A stretch of 64,000 nucleotides of DNA. Origin: Bacterioplanes sp965233665 (lineage in GTDB: Bacteria; Pseudomonadota; Gammaproteobacteria; Pseudomonadales; Oceanobacteraceae). The notes beneath the pieces were generated by a model, which was not told where the DNA came from, made no database searches, and saw nothing but the letters and a program-made list of their open reading frames with translations. Shown in pieces: positions 51,550 through 61,200 of this stretch (its first letter is position 1; the number at the start of each line of letters is the position of its first letter). The stretch spans positions 1 through 64,000 of the forward strand of contig CBDDTG010000045.1 of the NCBI GenBank assembly GCA_965233665.1. Reading direction: 5' to 3'. The position numbers were made by a program, and so were the translations under genes.

Positions 51550-52242
51550 TTAGATTCGATCTTTCGCACTATCCGGAATCTTAATAAAGCCATACTGGGA
51601 CTCCATTTTATTTAAAAAATCAGGATCCCAATCCTGGAATAAAAGCTTCAGATCAATAATATTCCAATAATCATTTCGGCACGTTTCACCCTTGCTTAAT
51701 AAGTATGCAAAGCAGTCTTTTAACTTCCCTTCAAATAATCGCCAACCTTCCCTTTTAACGGTTGGTATTAGGTACGACATATTGTAGGGCAACTCTAGCG
51801 CTAGAGATAATATCTTTGAAATCAGCGGCTCAATTTTATCAAACCCCTTATCCTCTTCCGACCTATCTGCACATCGAGACCAAAAATGAAGCAACGACTC
51901 CGTCATTTCTTCATAAGTCGTATCATAACCATGCAACCTATGCGGCTCTAAATTACCTAAACGATCAATGCGTGCATCAATACAATACTTGAAGTAATCG
52001 ACAGCATCTTCAACTCCCCAGGCAGCTAATAACTTCGCGGCCTCCATTGGAACTAAAACTTCTTTAGGAGTTGAAACAGGGGTAAGCAGCCTCCTAAGCT
52101 TGCTAATCCTAGACTGATCAATATCGCGATCTTCGCAATAAAGAATATCGTCTGGATCATCAATTCTATTGCCGTCGGCATCATAGTGCGTATAAATCAG
52201 GTCGTATGTTTCCTGCCCCATAATTTCTGACAACGATGACAT
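51550..52242 (-). CDS. Candidate CDI immunity protein (CdiI-like), unrecognised family
   Basis: Cytosolic acidic protein of 230 residues with no signal or membrane segment. It begins MSSLSEIMGQETYDLIYTHY and contains PMEAAKLLAAWGVEDAVDYF, HFWSRCADRSEEDKGF, and NDYWNIIDLKLLFQDWDPDF. Its ATG overlaps the stop of the giant adhesin gene by one base (TAATG), the place expected for the immunity gene that protects against the CdiA C-terminal toxin. The gene is AT-rich like the toxin end. I know no family for it, so the role rests on position and composition only. Confidence 0.6.
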   Translation of the reverse strand: MSSLSEIMGQETYDLIYTHYDADGNRIDDPDDILYCEDRDIDQSRISKLRRLLTPVSTPKEVLVPMEAAKLLAAWGVEDAVDYFKYCIDARIDRLGNLEPHRLHGYDTTYEEMTESLLHFWSRCADRSEEDKGFDKIEPLISKILSLALELPYNMSYLIPTVKREGWRLFEGKLKDCFAYLLSKGETCRNDYWNIIDLKLLFQDWDPDFLNKMESQYGFIKIPDSAKDRI

Positions 52243-55200
52243 TATTTTCCGCCCTTTATATAGTTTTTAGGAACACAACCCACCAATAAACATTCATTAT
52301 CTCTGGACGCGTTTTCTAGATTACGCTTGGCTCTTTCCAGGGCACCAGCATTATTTTTAGATGGATTAGCATCATAACGCCTCTGAGCAGCATTCACTTT
52401 ATCTTGCAAATGATCTTTAATTTGCTGACTGGGAATAACTTTTGTACCTGTAACTTTTCCGTCGTTAATGTCACGCTGTAACCGGCCAGTATCTATTTCG
52501 ATTTGATCAGAACCATAATTTTTCGGCTGACTTTCACCTCCAACCTCAGATGTAGATGTTGTAGGCGCATCGTTTTTATAGTTTCGATCGTTAGCGACAT
52601 GTCGAGTTATATCTACATCTGCATCTGGATTTGCGGGGATTAAATTACCATCCTCATCAATCCTAGATTTTCCGACACCTTTTTCATTTACAGGCGAAGA
52701 GAAGTCATTATCACGGCGCGTAACTGTCTCGGGAACATTGTAACCATCAGCGTTTTTAGCAGGTTTTGTATCTGGACCTTTGTCCCCAAACTTCTCCGTC
52801 ACCTCACGAATTTTGTTGCTATCTACTGCATCTACTATATCGTCTGACTTTTTCACCATCATTTCGACGGCGTTTTTCCCTGCACCCGCCAAGGTTGCCA
52901 TGCTAACAGCAGTCGTAATGTCAGAAGCTGTTTCAAAAGCCTCTTTTACATCAGGATCTTGAATTTTTTCGGGGTCAATAGCCCCCATAAGAACAGTTTC
53001 ATTAGCGACTCCAGCAATAGCACCTGCCAGAGTTGGGTTCATACTCATACACCCATCTGGACCGCATATTTCTTCAGTACGCTTATCGCGCATGACTGAC
53101 GTTGGTCCACCGCTCAGATCTGCATCAATCGCTGACTCGTACATTGGAGCAAGGCTAGGGTCTTGCCAGGTTACCGCATTCTTCTCACGGTTATAGTATC
53201 CGCTCTCTCGTCTGATCTCCGTCTTCTCTGCGTGGCTGGTATTACCTTCAATATCCTCTTCCAAGCGAACAAGAGTCGCTAGTTCAGATGGCATCTCCGG
53301 ATTACTATCTGCTTGATCCGATAACCACTCCAGCGCTTCAATATTGTCATCTGTCTCGCGTAACTGGTGGTTATGCGTGCTATCAGCAGAACGAAGTGCT
53401 GCCTGTGTCAGATCACGTTGTGCTTGTTCTTCAGATATTCCCTTCTCAACAGCGTAGTTCGCCACCTGGCCTTGTAACCATTCGCCCTCTTCGGTATACA
53501 ACTGACGGTTTTCCACCGTAGCACCACCGACATTATTTGCGCGCTCGGTACCCGCACGAACGCCAGCACTGCTGGCCAAAGCCGCACTAAAGTCAGCCCC
53601 ACCGGTTGAATCTAGGTTACCACCGGCCGCCTGATTCAAACGGTCCTGCATTTGTGCGCCGAGAGCATCGGCTAACGATTCTTTGGCATCCCCGCTTGGC
53701 GTACCAAATAATCCGCTACCTTGGCCCTGCTGCATCTGTGATTCCAGCACTTCATGGCCTAGGGTGTTGGCCATATCGGTTTTGCTAGCACCATCGCCGC
53801 CATCAATAAAAATGTTGCCATTTTCTGCGTTGCTGGCGTCAGCAACCGTGCCGCCCTTACGATCAGTGAGGCCATCCACATCTGCCAGCGACGAGCTGGT
53901 GGTCTCTCCGCCGTCGTAGAACTGAATATCCGTTGGATTTAAACCAAACTTATCTTGCGCCAGCTGACCTACCACCTGCATGGCTTGTTGGTATTGCTCG
54001 GGGTCTTTGCTGTTTAGCCCCGCAACAACCGACTGGTACGCTGGATTACGCACCAGTTCATTTTTCAGTTGAGTGAGCTGTGAGTTGTTATGAACATTGG
54101 TACCAAAATCGAGTAGGCTCGAGCGCTCATCCGTGGCCACGGTTTGGGCTGCACGACCAATATCTTCACCGTGCTCGTAGGTATCTTCGAAGTTCTCCTT
54201 AATATCCTTACGCCCTTCCTCCGACATCAGTCGGTGGTCCACCGTGACCGTGGCATTTAAGCCGCCGGTTTGCTGATCCAGCGTGACGACCTGGGTGTTA
54301 TTTAGGTCGCGGTTGGTATCGCCTAGGTCATGTTCGCTGCCATCACGGCGAGTAATGGTGCCGCCGCCTAGGGTGCCTGAGGTGGTTTGCTCTTTGCGGT
54401 GGCCTTGGTTGGTGAGGCCAACGGTGGTGCTGTTGGCACTGAGTTGACGCTCGCCTTTTTCGTCTTTACCGCTGGACATAGACACCGACATATTGATGCC
54501 ACTGCTTTCGCTGACGTCGGTATCCTTAAGATCAGTAACGATTAGCTCATCGGTAATCAGGTTCAGGTTGCCCAAGTCGGTCAGGCTGCCGTCTTCATTG
54601 CGTACGGCATTGGCCACCACGGCGCCATGGACTTCGGTGTTTTTGGCGTTGATATTGACGTTGCCACCGCCGATGAGGGTGGTTTGCTCATCGGTCCAAG
54701 CGCGCTCGCTGCTGCCATCAGTGTTGTTGTAGCTGACGGTGCCGCCGCCACCGCTGGAAGCACTGAAGCCGCCGCCTTCGCTGCTGTTACTGCTGCGGGA
54801 TTCGTTTTGCAGGCTTTCAACGATGAGGGTGTCGGTGGTGATGTCGATATCGCCGGTGATGTCGACGTTAGCGCCAGCTAAGTGCAGGTTTTCGCTGGTG
54901 CTGCTCAAGCTGCCGGCTTTTATGCTGCTGTTGTTGTAGGTTTTGCTGTAGCTGTCGCTGTCGCTGTTTTGCTCATTGACGTTGGCGCTGCCACTGGCAG
55001 CCGCCATTTGTTGCGCCGCGCTGGCGCCGTCAGCACCACTGGTGCTCACGCTAAAGCCCGCACTGCGGCTTTGCTCGGAAGACGAACTGCGGCTCTCATT
55101 CGCCGAGGCGAGAATGTTCACGTCGTCGGCATCGAGGGACAGGTGCTCGCCGACGTCTAGGCTAGAGCCAATAATGTCGATGGCGCCGCCGTCGCGCGCG

Positions 55201-58200
55201 CTGATAAAGGCGCTGCCACCCACCTTGAACTCACTGCCGTGTTGAGTGGTGTGCGATTCGCTGCTTTGCTTGCTAGTTTCGTTGCGGTTCACGCCAGCGC
55301 TGGCGTAGAAGCCACCGGTTCCACTGGAGCCCGCGGCAGTAGCACCGGCAGCGCCCAATGCGATGGTGGCATTGGTGAGCTGGGCTTGAGCGGCAGCCAG
55401 GTTAGCGTGGAAATCATCCAACGCACTCTGGGCTAGGGTACCGTCCTTAACGCGGCGCTTGGCATCGTCCAGTGCATCTTTGGCATCACCGACGGCGCTG
55501 GTGGCGTCGGCTACGGCTTCGGCGGCATAAGCGGCATCAACATAGGCGTTGCGCACGCCCACGGAGTAACTGGTTTCTACCGTGTGCTCTTCGCTGACTT
55601 TGCTGTCGGTGGTGCTGGCCGTGCCAAAGCTAACGTCACCGCCAGTGATGCTGGCGTCGCCTAAAATGGTGGCATCGACTCCGTTAAATGCGGTATCGCC
55701 TACGGTGTTCGAAGAGAAGTTGCCAAAATTCAGCTTGGTAACGTTGGCAGTCTGCTCGACCGTGGTCTCGGTTTCCGTGTGGTCGGTATGGGTGGCCGAC
55801 GCCACTATTACTTCGTCTTTGCTGAGCGCCATTTCGTCGGCGCTGACGGTTTCTTCACTGCGCTGCTTGGTGGTGGTCGTAGTGTCAGTGGTGGTGTCGT
55901 AGCTCGCGGTTTTGCTGTGCAGCAAGCCGCTGCCATCCGCGCCCACCTCGCTGCCATTAACTTGCAGGTGCTCGTCTAGCCGGGCCACCAGATTACCACC
56001 GGCGGTGGTTGTCGAGCCGACGTGACGGGTCGTTTCGGTGCGCTCAGACTCACTGCGAGCAATGGTGATCTCGGTGTCGATGCCCAGTGCTTGCATCTGC
56101 TGCGACACACCCGTGGCACTGAGGGTAAAGGCCGCGACTTGAGCGAGTTTTTTCAATGGGCCCTTAAGGCCGGATTGTTTTTCGTTCCACTCTTCGTCTT
56201 TTAGCTCAACACTGCCAATGGTGAGGTTGGCAATGCTTTCGCCATCTTCGGTGATGTACTGGCCATTTTCGTCGAGGATGGGCGCGCCGGTTTCATCGCG
56301 CTGGATTTTCATATCACCCAGTAGCAGATTTTCTTCTGCGCGTAAGGTCGAACCTAAAATGCTGACATCGCCGCCATCACTGTCGATGGTTAGATTGCCA
56401 CCAGCGTGCAAGTTACTGCCTACGGCAGTTTGCGTAATATGGCCTTTTTGTTGACCACTGGTGGTAAACGCGCCTTCGCCGGATTTTTCTTTGCTGTAAC
56501 TTTCTTGGCTGATGCCGGCGGTAATAAGTACGTCGTTACCCGCCTTGAGGCCAATATTGCCGTCGCCTTCAATGGTGGTACCGACCATATTGATGTCGTT
56601 TCTGGCGGTCATGCTGGTATTGCCACCGACATCAAAGGTGGTGCCTTTAAAGGTTTGTGTTTCCCACTGTTCGGTTTTTTCTGAGGAGCTAAAGGTGTCG
56701 CTCTTCTCAGAATGACGCTGTTGGTACTCGCGCTCAGTCACGCCCAGCAAGTTAATATTCTCAGCATCCAAGCCCAGATCGCCCTCAACCGTCACGTCTG
56801 CCGCTTGGCTATTGATATCGCCACCGGCGATCAACTCAGCATTACCGCCGGCTTCAATGGTGCTGGTAACGTAGCCATTTTTCTCGTCGATATTTTTGCC
56901 CGCTTCAAAGTATTCACGTGTTTCTACGGCGGCCAGATTTACATTACCGTCGGCATCCAGCGTCAGATCCCCATCGGTTTTCATGCTACCACCAAGGTTA
57001 TTAATATCGCCGGTGGTTTTTACTGTCAGGCTGCCAGCGTTGATGGCACCGCCATCGCTAACACTCGTACGAGCGTAATGATCCGTTTCAACAGTGTTTG
57101 TAAGACGCTGGTTAGTAAAGGTATTGGCCTCAATACTGGCGTGCTCTTTAACATCAATCAGGCCACTATTGGTAAATTCATCAACATTAGCAATAAGTGT
57201 ATCTACGTTAAGTTTACCTGCTTCAGGTGTAGTCATTTGTGCCATTGTTGCCTCAGGCAAATACACTGCAGGCACTAACTTTTCTTCGCCACCAATATTT
57301 TTACTGATATACCACAGCAGTGGAGATTCCAAACTGGCAATTTGCTCCTGTGTTAATGCCTCCCCAAGTTTTACACTTTCGTTATTCTCCAGATAGGCCA
57401 ACGAATTGTTAAACATGGCATCACGCTGCTGTTGTGCTGACCGCCAATCGTCCGAGAAATATGTGCTGCCAGATTCACGCATCGCAGCAGTCCTAAGCAG
57501 CTGAGCCTCTTCTATTGGGTTGTAAAAATACTGTGCGTCAACATCTGGTCGCTGAATTTGAGGGATTAACTCTAAAGCCGACCGAGGATCAGGGCTAATA
57601 CCATACGAGGCAAAAACGATATTGCGAATATCCTCTGGCAAGTCATAAAGCGTTGCTGTTGTATCACCGAACGGCGTTACTTGACCCGCAGAAATTTCTT
57701 CGGAGTTTTCACCCGTCCGACTTCCTAGCTGAGCCAGAGCATCACGCAATGCTTTTTCAGCAGCCAGTTCATGCGGTGATTTATCCCCTCCCACAGCTAA
57801 TGCATTAAGGTCCTCATAGTCATAACCTTTTACACCGCTTTCTAGCAGTAGCAAGGCTGAAGCAGGCTCCTTCTGAAGATCCAATAAACTAGGGCCTGAA
57901 ACCTTATTAGTAAAACTAGATTGTGGCACCTCTTCCGGCACTAGAGCAGGATCAACATTTGCAACATCGACCTCCCTTGTTCCCGAGGCTGTATCAGAAC
58001 CACTATATCCAGCACCGTCACTTCCTATGTCAGCAACATCCTGATTAGACTGCTCCTGCTGTTGTGCCAACTGAGCGGCTTCTGCATCTGCCGCTTCATC
58101 CGCACCATTGGCTCCTTCTTCATCACCAATGGTTAGCTTTCGAGTATTAGCGTAACCATTATTGACAAAATCACCGCTTAAGCTCGTGCCATTTCTCCCA

Positions 58201-61200
58201 TATATTATTCCAACAACATAAGGGTTATCCATCGTGGAGGTCGTGGTCGAAAGCACCCTGTGGGGCGATATTGGACCCGAGGGGTATTTATAGTTGCGGA
58301 AGGTAATAGAACCATCACTACCTACGGAAACATGGTTATTGTCGAGAATGTTGTAAGCTTTATCACGAAGTTCCTCGTCGCCACTGCTAAACTCCTGTTG
58401 CAAATTAGTAAAGAACTCCTTTGCATCCTCTTTAGGTTTTTCTTGTCTTGGGCTTTTAAACTGAACAACGGTTTGTGTCACATCGATGGTATCAGAAGAG
58501 TTGTAACCTCCCCCTGTGATCACAACCGTATCACCAGAGCCAATATAACTATACTCGTTTTCTACACGCGCATTGAACTGAGCCTTTCCACCACTATATA
58601 TTTCACTGCGCTCGGCTTGCTTCTCTGAATAACCGTAATCGACACCAACCGTATGGTAAAGATAATAATCCTCATCTACCTTTACCCCTAGCTTCTTGAT
58701 TTCCTTTACCTTATAGCGAAAACCATAGCTGCCAATCTTATATACTAAATCCTGCTTTCCGCTGTCGACAGTCCAGCCCTCATTGCGCATCAAACTGGCA
58801 TTAACGGTGAGTGCCCCAGCAATATCAATCAACCCTAGCGCGCGTTCATCTAAACTGCCATTCATAATGGTTGTTGCTGACAGAGTGGCGTCGCCATAGG
58901 ACTTAATACCGCCAAAGTTCTGCAACTGATTAGCCGTGGTAATTCTTAAATCATTTTTTGCAGATAGTATCGAGCCTTCGCCGTTATAGAAAAAAGAGGA
59001 AGAATCAATATAACTATGATCTCCAATGCTAACGAACTGAGACCCATCTTCATTTTTAAAAGATTCTACATAAGCATCAACATTAGAAGTAACTATTACG
59101 CCTTCGTTATCCAAGGCACCAACTCTACTAGAGTCCGTTCCCCAGAACGTATCTCCCAAGCTATAGATCTTACCTTCTTCAGAATTACTAAGACTGGAAA
59201 AGTTCCAGCTTCCACCACGAGAAGATATTTTTCCAGAATTTTCAATATCTACGACATCTAGATCTAACACATCACCAGAGACCAGAGCACCTTCATTGAA
59301 CAACGTCTGGCTAACACCGCTAGTTCCCTGGATACTTAAACCAGCCTTACCTGAGAGAACAGCATCACTGGTGTTTGCCAGGCTTTCCGCTGTGATATCG
59401 ATCAAACCGACTGAAGCTAGCTCAGATTCATTGGTAAGATTAGTCGCCGTTAACTTCAAATCCCCCTGAGTCGCAATATAACCTTGGTTTAATACGTCAC
59501 CATCTATTTCCCAAACGCTGCTAGAATTATTACCATTGATACTAATAATACCCGTATCCAGTACCGTTAGGCCTTTTACGTCAATATTTAATATATCATC
59601 AGCATAAACATTACCACCAATTTCCAGATCTTGGTCACTATTTAGAGTGATTAACTTAGATTGGTAGGTTGCTTTCAACAGCCCCTGCACAAACATAGTG
59701 AGACTATTATCGGCATACAAACCGGTAACATTTCCACTTGTGCTTTGACTGCCGGCCAAACCGTCTTCCGTAATGTACTGGGTTTGACTGCCAACGACGA
59801 TGTCTTTGCCATAGATGTAGCCGTTATTATTGAGGCTATCGAGTTTCAATGTACCGGTTTGAGTGGCTGTCATATTGCCGCGGTTGTCAAAATGCGCAAC
59901 GTCTAGGTCGATATCACCTTTGGCAATGATATTACCCTGATTGACCGCAGACTGGCGTGCAGTAATGGTCATGCCAGCAGAGTCATTACTGGTGGATATT
60001 TCTGCCCCTTCAGCATTGGTGATCTTATTTGCTTCAATCACCATGTTGCTATCTGCACGAACCAATCCGCTGTTCGTAACCAAGCGCTGACTATTAAGCG
60101 TTACCTCATTGGCGATTACGTTGCCTTCGTTGATTAAATCAGAGCTACTGGCAATGTAAGCAGCATTTTCGGCACGCAGATCACCGCTGTTAGAGAAAGA
60201 GGTGATGCCGTCGGCGGTAATGTCTTTTACTTGTAGCTTGCCACTGTTTGTCAGTGACTCTGATATTTGCAGGTCACTGTGGGCAAACAATTGGCCACTG
60301 TTGTCCAGTGATTCCAGCGGGTGAATAATCAGCTGCCCAGCATCGCTACCACGTTCACTGACGATGGTACCTTCATTACTCAGTTCACTTGCCTGCAAAC
60401 TGCCACGACTAATGTCCATCAATGCGCTAGAGCCTAAGTTGGCAATTGCGTCGGCACTCAAGATAAATTGGCCACTGCCCTGCGCTTGGTTGAGCGTGCC
60501 TCTGTTTTCTATTTGGCTGGCCTGCAAGCTGGCATCTTGCGCATTGATAAAACTGCCTGCACCTGTGCTGATACGATTCGCAGATGCATTCAGTTGAATG
60601 GCATTTACCGTACCTGAGTTACTGAGGCTGCCACCGTGAGCATTCAAAGACATACGATTGGCACTGGTGAGCTGGCCCGCATTATTGAGTTGTGTAGAGG
60701 TAAGGGTCACTTGCTGGTTGCCATGCAATTGGCCCGAATTACTAATAGAACCCGCCCCGACCGCAACGCTGCCTGTGACTATCTTGCCACGGTTATTTAA
60801 CTGGCCACCGATAGCAAAACCCAACTGGTTGCCTTGAATCTGTCCACTGTTATCGAGGCGGCCAGCGTTCAGCTGGCTATTGCCAGACAACTGGATATCA
60901 CCAGCGATGTTGGCATCGCCTGCTACAGTGATGTGGCTATTGCCAGAAGCTGAACGCACACTGGCATTTTGGTTGACATCCAAAGCAGCCATATTTAATG
61001 CAACAGCACCCGCTGCCTCGACTTTACCTCGTAAATTAACCGCCGAGCTGACATCTAATTTCAGCTCATTGCCGCTGGTGACCTGACCTTGTGTATTTTG
61101 ATCATGATTCGCGAACGACTGAGTGACGATTTCAACTGGGCCGTTCTTGCTTTGAATACCACCAGCGACTAACTCGCCTTGAGCATCCAAGCTATTTACA

